This document shows positions 40,531 to 50,177 of a DNA stretch of 64,000 bases, piece by piece. The notes beneath the pieces were generated by a model. It was given only the letters and a program-made list of their open reading frames with translations. It searched no databases and had not been told where the DNA came from. Position numbers and translations under genes: made by a program. Numbering within the stretch: the first letter of the stretch is position 1; every line of letters begins with the position of its first letter. The stretch comes from Jeongeupia naejangsanensis (GTDB taxonomy: Bacteria > Pseudomonadota > Gammaproteobacteria > Burkholderiales > Chitinibacteraceae), in the NCBI RefSeq assembly GCF_016865585.1, contig NZ_JAESND010000001.1:124001-188000 (forward strand). The letters are read 5' to 3'.

Positions 40531-41016
40531 CGGCAGTACGGTGCCACCCTGGAGCGTTTCCTCCGATTTCAGCCGCCATTTGCCGGCTTCGTCGCCCAGC
40601 TCCAGCTGCCAGCGGTGTGAAGGCAGGGGCTTGTCCAGCTGTACGGCATACATCGCCGGTCCTTGCGCAACCAGCTTCAGTTGCTGGTCATGGCCGGCGA
40701 TGGTCGGATGGATGACCTTCAGGTACAGCGCGCCTTCGACCGGACGGTTGAGCAGGATGCGGACCGCGCGGCTGTCGTCGCTGACCATCAGTTGTGCGCT
40801 CAAGCCCAGCGCCCGCGCCTGATCATCCCGGGCGAGGCGGCGATTGATTTCCTGGCCTTCCTTGTAGTAATCGTCCGAGACTAGGCTGTCCTCGGTCTTG
40901 AAGGCAATCACGAACGTCGCGATGCCGGCAACGACGGCGACCGCTGGAAACGCCATCAGAAACCATGGCCACGGCGATTTGTACCACGGCGTTTTGTTCG
41001 TCAATGTCGTGCTCAT
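40516..41016 (-). CDS. ccoH: FixH/CcoH family protein for cbb3 oxidase assembly
   Basis: 166 residues with one N-terminal membrane helix (PWPWFLMAFPAVAVVAGIATF) and DDYYKEGQEINRRLARD followed by a periplasmic beta domain, the FixH pattern. CcoH is needed to stabilise the cbb3 oxidase. It lies 69 bp after ccoG in the same direction and is the last gene of the ccoGH block. Its last 15 bp overlap dusC. Confidence 0.9.
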   Translation of the reverse strand: MSTTLTNKTPWYKSPWPWFLMAFPAVAVVAGIATFVIAFKTEDSLVSDDYYKEGQEINRRLARDDQARALGLSAQLMVSDDSRAVRILLNRPVEGALYLKVIHPTIAGHDQQLKLVAQGPAMYAVQLDKPLPSHRWQLELGDEAGKWRLKSEETLQGGTVLPLQPH

Positions 41017-41085
41017 GATGGATTCTGCTCTGTTCGATGTTGGGGGTGGACCGTCGGGATCGACAAGGATTCCCGACGGGGTCGA

Positions 41086-42525
41086 TTACTGACCGATAAA
41101 CGTGGCTTTTTCGCGCGTGCTGATGGCCGGCTTGTCGATGGCGGTGATGACGAAGTGGATGTCGTGGCTGCCCTTGGTTGCTACCTGGGGGTCGGCTTGA
41201 AGGCGTATGCCCACTTCCTGCATTTCGGTCGGCGCAACGTCGATCTCGCTCGGACCGTCGATCAGTACGCGCAGGCCGGGCAGGCCTTCTGCGGTGATCC
41301 GGTAGCGGTGTCCGGCTTCGTCGGCATTCTCGATCTGGATCCGGTAGCTGTTTTCCAGCCAGCCGTCATCCGCTTCGCGTACCAGTGCAACGCGGTCTCG
41401 CGCAATGTTGGCCTTGACCGGTTGGCGCAGGACCAGTCCGGTGATCGTGGCGGCGACAATGATCGTCAGCACGATGGCGTACATCAGCACCCTAGGCCGG
41501 GCGATGCGCTTGATGATCTGCCGCTCCGGATAGTCACCCTTGAGTGCGTTTTCCGAGGTGTAGCGAATCAGTCCGCGCGGGTAGTTCATCTTGTCCATGA
41601 CGCTATCACAGGCGTCGATACAGGCGGCACAGCCGATGCATTCGTACTGCAGGCCGTTTCGAATGTCGATGCCGACCGGACAGACCTGTACGCACATGGT
41701 GCAATCGATGCAGTCGCCAAGGCCTTCTGCCTTGTAATCGGCGCCTTTCTTGCGGCCGCCGCGGGCCTCGCCGCGTTTTTCGTCGTATGACACGATCAGG
41801 GTGTCGGCGTCGAACATCGCGCTCTGGAAGCGGGCGTACGGGCACATGTATTTGCAGACCTGTTCTCGCATCCAGCCGGCGTTGCCGTACGTGGCAAAGC
41901 CGTAGAACAGAATCCAGAAGAGCTCCCAGCCGCCCAGTGCCAGCACCAGGGCGTCAGACCACAGTTCGCGGATGGGGGTGAAGTAACCGACGAAGGTGAA
42001 ACCCGTCCAGAGCGAGAAGACGATCCAGATCGCATGCTTGAGCGTTTTCAGCCAGAGCTTTCGTCCATTGAACGGGCCGTTGTCGAGCTTGATTCGCGCC
42101 GGGCGATCACCCTCGACCCATTTTTCGATCCACAGAAAGATTTCGGTATAAACCGTTTGCGGGCAGGCGTAGCCGCACCACAGGCGGCCGCCGATCGTGG
42201 TCCAGGCGAACAGGCCGAATGCGCACAGCAGCAGTAGCGCCGTCAGGTAAATGAAGTCCTGCGGCAGAAACAGCAGATTGAAGATGTAGAACTTGCGTGT
42301 GGACAGATCGAACAGCAGGGCCTGACGGCCATTGATCTGCAGCCACGGTACAGCGTAGAAAAACAGCTGGGTGGCGATGACGAAGAAGATGCGCCAGTTG
42401 TTCCACAGGCCGGTGATCCAGCGCGGATAGATTTTCCGGTGCGCGGCGTACAGGTGGATTTGCTCGTATTCACCGTTGTCGCTGACGACGGTGACGGGGA
42501 TGTCCTGGAGTTTCTGCTTGCTCAT
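41086..42525 (-). CDS. ccoG: Cytochrome oxidase accessory protein CcoG (RdxA/FixG)
   Basis: 479 residues from ATG 42525; ATG 42540 would add five residues. Several membrane helices (for example IFFVIATQLFFYAVPWLQI) and two ferredoxin-like [4Fe-4S] motifs, CIDCTMCVQVCPVGI and CIGCAACIDACDSV, identify CcoG. It is involved in copper reduction/insertion during cbb3 assembly. A terminator (42600-42625) separates it from ccoP, so it probably has its own promoter. Confidence 0.93.
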   Translation of the reverse strand: MSKQKLQDIPVTVVSDNGEYEQIHLYAAHRKIYPRWITGLWNNWRIFFVIATQLFFYAVPWLQINGRQALLFDLSTRKFYIFNLLFLPQDFIYLTALLLLCAFGLFAWTTIGGRLWCGYACPQTVYTEIFLWIEKWVEGDRPARIKLDNGPFNGRKLWLKTLKHAIWIVFSLWTGFTFVGYFTPIRELWSDALVLALGGWELFWILFYGFATYGNAGWMREQVCKYMCPYARFQSAMFDADTLIVSYDEKRGEARGGRKKGADYKAEGLGDCIDCTMCVQVCPVGIDIRNGLQYECIGCAACIDACDSVMDKMNYPRGLIRYTSENALKGDYPERQIIKRIARPRVLMYAIVLTIIVAATITGLVLRQPVKANIARDRVALVREADDGWLENSYRIQIENADEAGHRYRITAEGLPGLRVLIDGPSEIDVAPTEMQEVGIRLQADPQVATKGSHDIHFVITAIDKPAISTREKATFIGQ

Positions 42526-42599
42526 CGCGTTTTCCTGCATGAACTACCGGCGTCAGGACAAAAACGGTTTTCGTTATCGTTTGAACGCCGAAATGGTAA

Positions 42600-42625
42600 A
42601 ACGGGCGGGGATAAGCCCGCCCGTT
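42600..42625 (-). terminator. Terminator after ccoNOQP
   Basis: On the minus strand: AACGGGCGGG, loop CTTATC, CCCGCCCGTT and then TTTT. It lies 24 bp after the ccoP stop (42649) and before ccoG, so structural genes and ccoGH are separately transcribed at least in part. Confidence 0.8.
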
Positions 42626-42648
42626 GTACTCTCCGAGGTGACGGCGGC

Positions 42649-43569
42649 TTACTTGGCCGCAGTGACCGGGGTGCTCGACAGGCCGTAGACGTAGGCGGCC
42701 AGCAGGTGAACCTTGCTGTCGCCGAGGAAGTCTTTCCACGCCGGCATGACGTTGTTGCGGCCGTTGGTCACCGTTTCGATAATCGTCGCTTCGGAGCCAC
42801 CGTACAGCCAGACCTTGTCGGTCAGGTTCGGCGCGCCGACGTCCTTGTTGCCCTTGCCGTCGGCACCGTGACAGGCCACACAGACCTGCTGGAACGTTGC
42901 CTGGCCGCGCGATGCACGCAGCTCGTTGTGCGGCTTGCCGGCGATCTGCATCACGTAGTTTGCGACGTCGCGGACCTTCTCTTCACCAAAAGCTGCGCCA
43001 AAAGCCGGCATCTGGCCGTGGCGACCCTTTTCGATGGTCTCGAGGATCTTTTCCGGCGTGCCGCCGTAGAGCCAGTCGCTGTCGGTCAGGTTCGGGAAGC
43101 CCTTTGCACCGCGTGCATCGGCGCCGTGGCACTGGATGCAGTAGGTGTAGAACAGGCGCTGACCCATTTCGCGTGCTTCTTTGTCTTGTGCAACCTGGGC
43201 GATCGGCAGTTTGGCGTACTTGTCGTAGATCGGACCGTACTTGGCATCCGCCTTGGCGACTTCCTGCTTGAGCTGACCGACCGACGTCCAGCCTTTGGCA
43301 TTGCCGAACAGCACCAGACCCGGATAGAGCGCAAGGTAACCGACCGCGAAAACGATGGTCAGGATGAACAGCCACAGCCACCAGCCCGGCAGCGGGTTGT
43401 TGTACTCCTGCAGGTCGCCGTCCCACTTGTGGTCGATGATTTCGGCTTTTTCACCCTTCTTGAGCTTGATCACCGCCTGGCTCTTGAGCAACACGCCAAG
43501 CCAGATCAGCGACACGATCACGATGACCGTGATGAAGACGCCCCAGAAACCGCTATAAAAATCTGTCAT
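42649..43569 (-). CDS. ccoP: cbb3 oxidase diheme cytochrome c subunit CcoP
   Basis: 306 residues with two N-terminal helices (about 8-27 and 62-85) and two heme-c motifs, CIQCHGAD and CVACHGAD, in the periplasmic part. CcoP transfers electrons to CcoO and CcoN. Last structural gene of ccoNOQP. Confidence 0.95.
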   Translation of the reverse strand: MTDFYSGFWGVFITVIVIVSLIWLGVLLKSQAVIKLKKGEKAEIIDHKWDGDLQEYNNPLPGWWLWLFILTIVFAVGYLALYPGLVLFGNAKGWTSVGQLKQEVAKADAKYGPIYDKYAKLPIAQVAQDKEAREMGQRLFYTYCIQCHGADARGAKGFPNLTDSDWLYGGTPEKILETIEKGRHGQMPAFGAAFGEEKVRDVANYVMQIAGKPHNELRASRGQATFQQVCVACHGADGKGNKDVGAPNLTDKVWLYGGSEATIIETVTNGRNNVMPAWKDFLGDSKVHLLAAYVYGLSSTPVTAAK

Positions 43570-43595
43570 CTCATTCTTCTCCGTACGGCAGATTT

Positions 43596-43760
43596 TCAGG
43601 CGCGCGGGCCATGCGGGGTGTCATCGTCGAGCAGCGGGGCTTGCGCAGCCTCTTCGAAGCCGCTGCGGCTCTTGCGGCTGTAGGCCCAGGCGCAAATACC
43701 CAGAAAACAGAAAAAGCTGACGACCGTGACGGCGATGCGCGCGATGTCCTGAAAATCCAT
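43596..43760 (-). CDS. ccoQ: cbb3 oxidase small subunit CcoQ
   Basis: A 54-residue protein starting with ATG 43760 (MDFQDIARIAVTVVSFFCFL). One membrane helix is followed by YSRKSRSGFEEAAQ, typical of CcoQ/FixQ. It lies between ccoO and ccoP as usual, 8 bp after ccoO. Confidence 0.93.
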   Translation of the reverse strand: MDFQDIARIAVTVVSFFCFLGICAWAYSRKSRSGFEEAAQAPLLDDDTPHGPRA

Positions 43761-43768
43761 GATCCGTA

Positions 43769-44383
43769 TTACCTTTTGTTCTTGAGGGCCAGGCCGAGAC
43801 CTTGCAGGTAGGCAATCAGCGCGTCCATTTCGGTCTTGCCTTCGACCGCCTTGGTGGCGCCGGCGATATCTGCATCGGTATAGGGGACGCCAACCTTGCG
43901 CAGTGCCGCCATTTTGGCCGGCATGGCTTCGGCGTCGACCTTCTGCGCGGCAAGCCACGGGAACGACGGCATCACCGATTCAGGCACGACATCCTGCGGA
44001 TGAATCAGGTGGGCACGATGCCATTCGTCCGAGTAGCGGCCGCCGACGCGCGCCAGATCCGGGCCGGTACGCTTCGAGCCCCACAGGAACGGGTGGTCGT
44101 AGACCGACTCGCCCGCCACCGAGTAATGGCCGTAACGCTCGGTTTCGGCGCGGAACGGACGGATCATCTGCGAGTGGCAGTTGTAACAGCCTTCGCGGAT
44201 ATAGATGTCGCGACCGGCCAGCTGGACGGCCGTGTACGGCTTGACGCCCTCGATCGGTTTTGTGACCGACTTGGAGAACATCAGCGGCAGGATTTCCACC
44301 AGCATGGCCACACTGATGGTGGTGATCGTCAGGACGATCAGCCAGCCAACGTGGGTCTCAATGAGTTTCTGAGCCTTGTTCAT
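43769..44383 (-). CDS. ccoO: cbb3 oxidase monoheme subunit CcoO
   Basis: 204 residues with an N-terminal membrane anchor ([20 protein letters not shown]) and one CxxCH heme site, [12 protein letters not shown], plus the downstream methionine ligand. It passes electrons from CcoP to CcoN. It begins 24 bp after ccoN. Confidence 0.95.
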   Translation of the reverse strand: MNKAQKLIETHVGWLIVLTITTISVAMLVEILPLMFSKSVTKPIEGVKPYTAVQLAGRDIYIREGCYNCHSQMIRPFRAETERYGHYSVAGESVYDHPFLWGSKRTGPDLARVGGRYSDEWHRAHLIHPQDVVPESVMPSFPWLAAQKVDAEAMPAKMAALRKVGVPYTDADIAGATKAVEGKTEMDALIAYLQGLGLALKNKR

Positions 44384-44407
44384 TTTTTATATCACTCCCC
44401 TTTTGGC

Positions 44408-45829
44408 TCAGGCGTGGGCGGGCACGGCCGGGATCGGCGCATTGACCGGCTTGCCGTCGAACACGGTGCGCAGCACGTTGTAGAACATCAGGAACATGCC
44501 GGAGACAAAGCAGCAGCCGCCCAGGAAACGGATGAAGTAGTACGGATGGGTCGCCTTGACCGAGTCGATGAACGAGTAGGTCAGCGTACCGTCGGCGTTG
44601 ACTGCGCGCCACATCAGGCCTTGCGTCACACCGGCGATCCACATCGACGAGATGTAGAGCACGATGCCGAGCGTAGCGATCCAGAAGTGGGCCTCGATCA
44701 GCTTGATCGAATACATCTGCTCACGGTCGAACAGACGCGGGATCAGGTAGTAGATCGAGCCGATGGTGATCATGGCCACCCAGCCGAGTGCGCCCGAGTG
44801 CACGTGGCCCACGGTCCAGTCTGTGTAGTGCGACAGCGCGTTGACGGTCTTGATCGCCATCATCGGGCCTTCGAACGTCGACATACCGTAGAACGACAGC
44901 GCGGTCACCAGGAACTTGAGGATCGGATCGGTACGCAGTTTGTGCCAGGCACCCGACAGCGTCATGATCCCGTTGATCATGCCGCCCCAGCTCGGTGCCA
45001 GCAGAATCAGCGAGAACACCATGCCGATCGACTGGGTCCAGTCGGGCAGGGCGGTGTAGTGCAGGTGGTGCGGGCCGGCCCACATGTAGGTGAAGATCAG
45101 CGCCCAGAAGTGCACGACCGACAGGCGATACGAGTAGACCGGGCGGCCTGCCTGCTTCGGCACGAAGTAGTACATCATGCCGAGGAAGCCGGCGGTCAGG
45201 AAGAAGCCGACGGCGTTGTGGCCATACCACCATTGCACCATCGCATCGACTGCGCCCGAGTAAGCCGAGTACGACTTCCACAGCGAAACCGGCACGAAGG
45301 CGCTGTTGACGATGTGCAGCAGCGCGACGGCGAGGATGAAGGCGCCGTAGAACCAGTTGGCGACGTAGATGTGCTTGACCTTGCGCTTGGCGATGGTGCC
45401 GAAGAACACCACGGCGTAGGCAACCCAGACGATGGCCAGCAGGATCTTGATCGGCCATTCCATTTCGGCATATTCCTTGTTGAAGGTAATGCCGAGCGGA
45501 TAGGTGATGACGCACAGAACGATCACCAGCTGGTAGCCCCAGAAGGTGAATGCGGCGAGGCCGTCGGAGAACAGCCGGACGTTACAGGTACGCTGAACGA
45601 CGTAATAGCTGGTGGCGATCAGGCCACAGCCGCCGAACGCGAAGATCACCGCGCTGGTGTGCAGTGCGCGCAAACGCCCGAAATGAAAATACTGACCCAG
45701 ATTGAGTTCCGGCCAGACGAGTTGCGAGGCGATAAACACCCCGAGCAGCATGCCGACAATGCCCCAGACGACAGTCATGATGGCGAATTGCCGCACCACT
45801 TTATAGTTATATGTGGCTTGGTTTTCCAT
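44408..45829 (-). CDS. ccoN: cbb3 oxidase catalytic subunit CcoN
   Basis: 473 residues from ATG 45829 ([15 protein letters not shown]). Many helices carry the binuclear centre motif [19 protein letters not shown] and [14 protein letters not shown], and the HVHSGALGW segment. It is the oxygen-reducing heme b/b3-CuB subunit for microaerobic respiration. It leads the ccoNOQP operon; an FNR-type promoter lies 117-166 bp upstream. Confidence 0.96.
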   Translation of the reverse strand: MENQATYNYKVVRQFAIMTVVWGIVGMLLGVFIASQLVWPELNLGQYFHFGRLRALHTSAVIFAFGGCGLIATSYYVVQRTCNVRLFSDGLAAFTFWGYQLVIVLCVITYPLGITFNKEYAEMEWPIKILLAIVWVAYAVVFFGTIAKRKVKHIYVANWFYGAFILAVALLHIVNSAFVPVSLWKSYSAYSGAVDAMVQWWYGHNAVGFFLTAGFLGMMYYFVPKQAGRPVYSYRLSVVHFWALIFTYMWAGPHHLHYTALPDWTQSIGMVFSLILLAPSWGGMINGIMTLSGAWHKLRTDPILKFLVTALSFYGMSTFEGPMMAIKTVNALSHYTDWTVGHVHSGALGWVAMITIGSIYYLIPRLFDREQMYSIKLIEAHFWIATLGIVLYISSMWIAGVTQGLMWRAVNADGTLTYSFIDSVKATHPYYFIRFLGGCCFVSGMFLMFYNVLRTVFDGKPVNAPIPAVPAHA

Positions 45830-45945
45830 GGGAGCGCTCCGAATGATCTCCAAGAACGGCGGTTTTATAAAACTGCTGAATGCGCGCGCAAACCTTCGTG
45901 ACAAACGAAAGTGCTTCGACCGGAGTCGAGATGCGCGCAATGAGC

Positions 45946-45995
45946 CGGCGCGACTATAGCGAGGAAGGTGTTAGTTCAACCTTGATCCAAATCAA
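45946..45995 (-). promoter_or_regulatory. FNR/ANR-dependent class II promoter of ccoNOQP
   Basis: TTGAT-CCAA-ATCAA at 45982-45995 is a perfect FNR box. On the minus strand a perfect -10 candidate TATAGT lies at 45953-45958, which predicts transcription start near 45946 with the box centre about 42 bp upstream. That is the class II activator spacing. It fits oxygen-limited induction of cbb3 oxidase, the known rule for this operon in many proteobacteria. Confidence 0.85.
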
Positions 45996-46042
45996 ACCGG
46001 TCAACGACCAGCGTGCATTTTACCGCGCCACACGTCATGCAG

Positions 46043-46234
46043 TCAGTTGTTTTTTTCCTCGTCGCCCTCATTGTGGGGCGCCCGGCCGTCCGGACGGTCA
46101 TCGTCTTGCAGCACGCGGTGCGCCGGCCCTTCCAGATCGTCGAATTGACCGCCGCGAATGGCGTTCCAGAAGAGGGCGCCAATAATCACGACCAGCAGCA
46201 CCGATAGCGGAATCAGCAGGTACAAGCTTTCCAT
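46043..46234 (-). CDS. ccoS: cbb3 oxidase assembly protein CcoS
   Basis: 63 residues: N-terminal membrane helix (SLYLLIPLSVLLVVIIGALF) followed by WNAIRGGQFDDLEGPAHRVL, the CcoS signature. It is required for cofactor maturation of the oxidase. Its ATG overlaps the stop of ccoI by one base (TAATG), so the two are coupled. Confidence 0.93.
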   Translation of the reverse strand: MESLYLLIPLSVLLVVIIGALFWNAIRGGQFDDLEGPAHRVLQDDDRPDGRAPHNEGDEEKNN

Positions 46235-48678
46235 TACAGACCTCGCGGCGCGCGCGCCAGGCGCAGCGCATTCAGAATCACCAGCAGTGAGCTTGCGGCC
46301 ATGCCGGCGCTGGCCAGCCAGGGCGTCACCCAGCCGGCCATGGCAACCGGTAGCGCAACGACGTTATAGAGCAGCGCCCAAAGCAGGTTCTCCCGAATGA
46401 TCCGCCGTGTCCGGCTTGCAAAGGCGATCGCTTCCGGAATGCGGCTCAGCCGGTTTTCAAGCAGCACCGCATCGCCGGAGGCATGCGCAATATCCGCCCC
46501 GGCCCCCATGGCCATGGAGACGTTGGCTGCTGCGAGAACGGGGGCATCGTTGACGCCGTCGCCGACCATGAGGACGCGTGCGCCTTGCTGCTGAAGCAAC
46601 TTCAGCTGCGCGAGCTTGTCTTCGGGCGATACACCTGCCTGCCAGTGATCGATGCCGAGTTCACGCGCAACCGATTCGACGGCGCCTGCTGCATCGCCGC
46701 TCAGAATGTGGGTGCGCACGCCGCGCGACTTCAGCATGGCCACAGTGGCGGCGGCATCCGGGCGGAGGGTGTCGGTGAGCAGGACCCATCCCAGCCATTT
46801 GCCGTCGCTCGCCAGTGCGAGCAACGTGCCTTCCTTCGACTCCGGAGGAGGTGGCGGTTGCACATGCGCGTGAAGACGCACGAAATCGGGCTTGCCCACT
46901 GCGTACTGAACACCTTCGATCCGGCCGGTCAGGCCGCCACCGGGGTGATTGACGACATCCCGAGCCTCTGCCGGACAGGGCGTATGAGCAAAAGCACGGG
47001 CCAATGGATGCTCGGAGTGGCGCTCGAGTGCGGCAATGCCGCCGAGCAGCGCTGCCTCGTCGATGTCGCCCAGCGGGTATGCCTTGCGAATGCGGGGTTC
47101 GCCGAGCGTCAACGTGCCCGTTTTGTCGAATACGACATCGGTTGCCCGTCCCAGCGTTTCCAGCGCATGCCCACGGCTGATCAGTACACCGCGGCGCGCC
47201 AGTGCGCCGGTCGCGGCGGTCAGCGCAACGGGCGTTGCCAGCGACAATGCGCAGGGGCAGGAAATCACCAGCACGGCGACAGCGATTGGCAAGGCGTGAA
47301 CAGGGTCATGCAGATGCCAGTACAACCACGTGATCGCCGCAGCAACCAGAAGGACCGCCACGAAATAGCCGGAAACGCGATCAGCCAGTTGCGCGATCCG
47401 CGGTTTTTCCGCAAGCGCCCGATCGAGGAGCCGGACAATGCTGGCGAGCCGGCTCTCCTGGCCGATTTTTTCAACGCTGACAATCAGCGGCGAAGCCGTG
47501 TTGACCGTGCCGCCGGTGACGCGGTCGCCCGGGCGTTTGTCGACCGGCAGCCCCTCGCCGGTCAGCAGGGCTTCGTTGACCTGCGACTCGCCCTCAAGGA
47601 TGCGGGCGTCCGCCGGAACGGTTTCACCGGGTTTGATCAGCAGTACATCGCCGACGACCAGTCTTGTGACGGCGGCCTCGTGAGTTGTCCGGCTCTTGGG
47701 GTAGTCCATGAGTTGATGTGCAAATGCCGGAATCAGCGCCGCCAACTGCTCGAGCGCTGCGCCGGCTTTGGCGCGTGCCTGCGACTCAAGATAGCGCCCG
47801 GTCAGCAGTAAAAAGACGAACATGCTGACGGAGTCGTAGTAGACCTCGCCATGATGGGTGATGGTTGCGTAAACGCTGGCGACAAACGCAAGCAATACGC
47901 TGATGCCGACCGGCAGATCCATGCCGGTGCGCCCGCGCCGGAGGTCTCGCCAGGCCGACACGTAAAACGGCCAGCTTGAGTAAACGACGACGGGTAGCGT
48001 CAATACGCAGCTTGCCCAGTTCATCAGGCTCAGCCAGCGTGGCTCGATTTCTCCGGCAGGCGCCAGATAGACCGGCACCGCAAACATCATGACCTGCATC
48101 ATCGACAACCCGGCAACCCAGAGCCTGAACAGCGCCGATTTGCGCGCCTTGGCCTGCGTCGCTTCCTGACGAGCCCGGTCGTACGGTAAAGCGCGGTAGC
48201 CGATTGCGGAGACGGCCTCAAGAACGGCCGACAATGTGGTCAGTGCCGGATTCCAGCGCACGCGGGCGCGATGGCTGGTGTAGTTGATCGAGACATCGGC
48301 CACGCCGGGGACCCGCGCGATCTGCCGTTCGTTCAGCCAGATGCAGGCGGCACAGGTGATGCCTTCGATCATCAGTGCGGCATCCTTCAGCTCGCCGTCG
48401 TTGGCGACAAAGCCGGCCTGCAGTTGCGGGTCGTCGTAGAGTTTGAGCTGCTCGCGCAGCGCATCCGGCAGCGGGGCCGCACGATCGGCCGGTTGCTCGC
48501 GCTGCGTGTAGTACGCATCCAGCCCCGCATCGATAATGCTTTGCGCCACAGCCTGGCAACCGGCGCAGCAGGCGGGCTCATTGCGTTGACGGTATCGAAT
48601 GGCAAACTGGACGCCATCGGGTACCGATTCGCCGCAATGGAAGCAGCGCACGTCAACGGAAGGGGCAACAGCATTCAT
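46234..48678 (-). CDS. ccoI: Copper-translocating P-type ATPase CcoI (FixI)
   Basis: 814 residues. N-terminal metal-site cysteines (FHCGESV, CCAGCQAV) and an HMA motif (ITCAACIWL) are followed by eight helices with the CPx motif VISCPCALSLATP, phosphorylation site VFDKTGTLTLG and hinge GDGVNDAPVL. CcoI delivers copper for the CcoN CuB site. It is transcribed ahead of ccoS. Confidence 0.95.
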   Translation of the reverse strand: MNAVAPSVDVRCFHCGESVPDGVQFAIRYRQRNEPACCAGCQAVAQSIIDAGLDAYYTQREQPADRAAPLPDALREQLKLYDDPQLQAGFVANDGELKDAALMIEGITCAACIWLNERQIARVPGVADVSINYTSHRARVRWNPALTTLSAVLEAVSAIGYRALPYDRARQEATQAKARKSALFRLWVAGLSMMQVMMFAVPVYLAPAGEIEPRWLSLMNWASCVLTLPVVVYSSWPFYVSAWRDLRRGRTGMDLPVGISVLLAFVASVYATITHHGEVYYDSVSMFVFLLLTGRYLESQARAKAGAALEQLAALIPAFAHQLMDYPKSRTTHEAAVTRLVVGDVLLIKPGETVPADARILEGESQVNEALLTGEGLPVDKRPGDRVTGGTVNTASPLIVSVEKIGQESRLASIVRLLDRALAEKPRIAQLADRVSGYFVAVLLVAAAITWLYWHLHDPVHALPIAVAVLVISCPCALSLATPVALTAATGALARRGVLISRGHALETLGRATDVVFDKTGTLTLGEPRIRKAYPLGDIDEAALLGGIAALERHSEHPLARAFAHTPCPAEARDVVNHPGGGLTGRIEGVQYAVGKPDFVRLHAHVQPPPPPESKEGTLLALASDGKWLGWVLLTDTLRPDAAATVAMLKSRGVRTHILSGDAAGAVESVARELGIDHWQAGVSPEDKLAQLKLLQQQGARVLMVGDGVNDAPVLAAANVSMAMGAGADIAHASGDAVLLENRLSRIPEAIAFASRTRRIIRENLLWALLYNVVALPVAMAGWVTPWLASAGMAASSLLVILNALRLARAPRGL

Positions 48679-48726
48679 GCCGGCATTTTACCTTATTGCC
48701 CCTGCGGGATCGGCGCATTGACGGGC

Positions 48727-48756
48727 AAAAAAAACGCCCCGGCAATGCGGGGCGTT
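48727..48756 (-). terminator. Terminator of the ispH-ended operon
   Basis: AACGCCCCG-GCAATG-CGGGGCGTT with a run of A on the left, which on the minus strand is a T-run after the stem. It follows the ispH stop (48778). Confidence 0.9.
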
Positions 48757-48777
48757 GTGCGTACGGTGCAGCTGGAC

Positions 48778-49704
48778 TCAGGCCAGCCCCTTGGGGAGCG
48801 AAAACACCACGTTCTCCTCGATGCCGTCCATCGGCGACACCGATTCGGCGCCAAAATCGCCGATCCGCTTGATGACGCGCTGCACCAGCACGTCCGGGGC
48901 CGATGCGCCGGCCGTAATGCCGACGCGGGCACCATCGGCAAACCATTCGGGCTTGAGTTCGGTTTCGTTGTCGACCATGTAGGAATCGATGCCGAGGCTG
49001 GCGCCGACTTCGCGCAACCGGTTCGAGTTCGAGCTGTTCGGCGAGCCGACGACAATCAGCACGTCGACGTCGCGCGCCAGGTGCTTCACCGCATCCTGGC
49101 GATTCTGCGTCGCGTAGCAGATATCGTCCTTCTTCGGGCCGACGATGTCGGGGAAACGCGTGCGCAGGGCATCGACGACGCGCTGCGCGTCATCCACCGA
49201 CAGGGTGGTCTGCGTCACGTAGGCGAGCTTGGCATTGGCATTGACGACCATGGTCGGCACATCCTCGGCCTCTTCGACCAGATACATCCCGCCATCGGCC
49301 TGCCCCATGGTGCCTTCGACCTCCGGGTGGCCCTTGTGGCCGATCATGATGATCTCGAAGCCCTGCTGGCGCAGCCGCTTGACCTCGAGATGCACCTTGG
49401 TGACGAGCGGGCAGGTGGCGTCGTACACGCTCAGCCCGCGTGCCTCGGCTTCGGCACGGACGGCTTGCGACACGCCGTGAGCCGAAAAAATCACCGTATT
49501 GCCTGCAGGTACTTCGGCGAGTTCTTCGACGAAAATCGCACCCTTGGCTTTCAGGTCCTCGATGACGAACTTGTTGTGCACGACTTCGTGACGCACGTAG
49601 ATCGGCGCGCCGAACTTCTCCAGCGCCTTTTCGACGATGGCGATCGCGCGGTCAACGCCAGCGCAGAAGCCGCGCGGTTGCGCGAGGATGATCTGCATGC
49701 TCAT
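48778..49704 (-). CDS. ispH: 4-hydroxy-3-methylbut-2-enyl diphosphate reductase
   Basis: 308 residues from ATG 49704. The three cluster cysteines are in [18 protein letters not shown] and [15 protein letters not shown] and TTLSVD motifs also fit. It makes IPP and DMAPP in the MEP pathway. The ATG overlaps the lspA stop by ATGA, showing coupling. Confidence 0.96.
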   Translation of the reverse strand: MSMQIILAQPRGFCAGVDRAIAIVEKALEKFGAPIYVRHEVVHNKFVIEDLKAKGAIFVEELAEVPAGNTVIFSAHGVSQAVRAEAEARGLSVYDATCPLVTKVHLEVKRLRQQGFEIIMIGHKGHPEVEGTMGQADGGMYLVEEAEDVPTMVVNANAKLAYVTQTTLSVDDAQRVVDALRTRFPDIVGPKKDDICYATQNRQDAVKHLARDVDVLIVVGSPNSSNSNRLREVGASLGIDSYMVDNETELKPEWFADGARVGITAGASAPDVLVQRVIKRIGDFGAESVSPMDGIEENVVFSLPKGLA

Positions 49705-50177
49705 GCGGAGTCCTTTTTGCGGAAACTGTCCCAGACCATCAGTGCGGCACCGACGCAAATGGCCGAGTCGGCGAGATTGAACGCCGGGTAATACCAGTTC
49801 CGATAATAAACCTGAATGAAATCAATCACGTGACCGAACAGCACCCGATCGATCACGTTGCCGAGCGCGCCGCCCATGATCAGCGACAGCGACAGCGAAA
49901 ACAGCGATTCGGCGTGGTGCTTGCGCAGCGTCAGCACAATGAAGACCGAGACGCCGAGCGCCAGTACGGTGAAGAAGTGACGCTGCCAGCCACCCGCATC
50001 GGCCAGGAACGAAAAAGCCGCACCGGGGTTGTACGCCAGGGTCAGGTTGAAAAAGCCGGGGATGACCGGACGCACGTCACCGTAGGCGAATGCCGCCTCG
50101 ATCACGTGCTTGGTCACCTGATCCAGCGCGATGACGACCACCGCCAGCGCAATCCATTGCCAGAACCGCTTAGGCAT
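49701..50177 (-). CDS. lspA: Lipoprotein signal peptidase
   Basis: 158 residues with four membrane helices from ATG 50177. The catalytic aspartates are in [15 protein letters not shown] and FNLADSAI. It cuts lipoprotein signal peptides (for example NlpD here) in the inner membrane. It overlaps ileS by 8 bp and ispH by ATGA. Confidence 0.95.
   Translation of the reverse strand: MPKRFWQWIALAVVVIALDQVTKHVIEAAFAYGDVRPVIPGFFNLTLAYNPGAAFSFLADAGGWQRHFFTVLALGVSVFIVLTLRKHHAESLFSLSLSLIMGGALGNVIDRVLFGHVIDFIQVYYRNWYYPAFNLADSAICVGAALMVWDSFRKKDSA

Noticed and set aside
43802-45901. Long open frame of 699 codons on the plus strand, opposite ccoO and ccoN
   Set aside because: It is the antisense shadow of cco genes: His/Arg/Asp-rich composition, no motifs, and the minus strand clearly encodes CcoN and CcoO.
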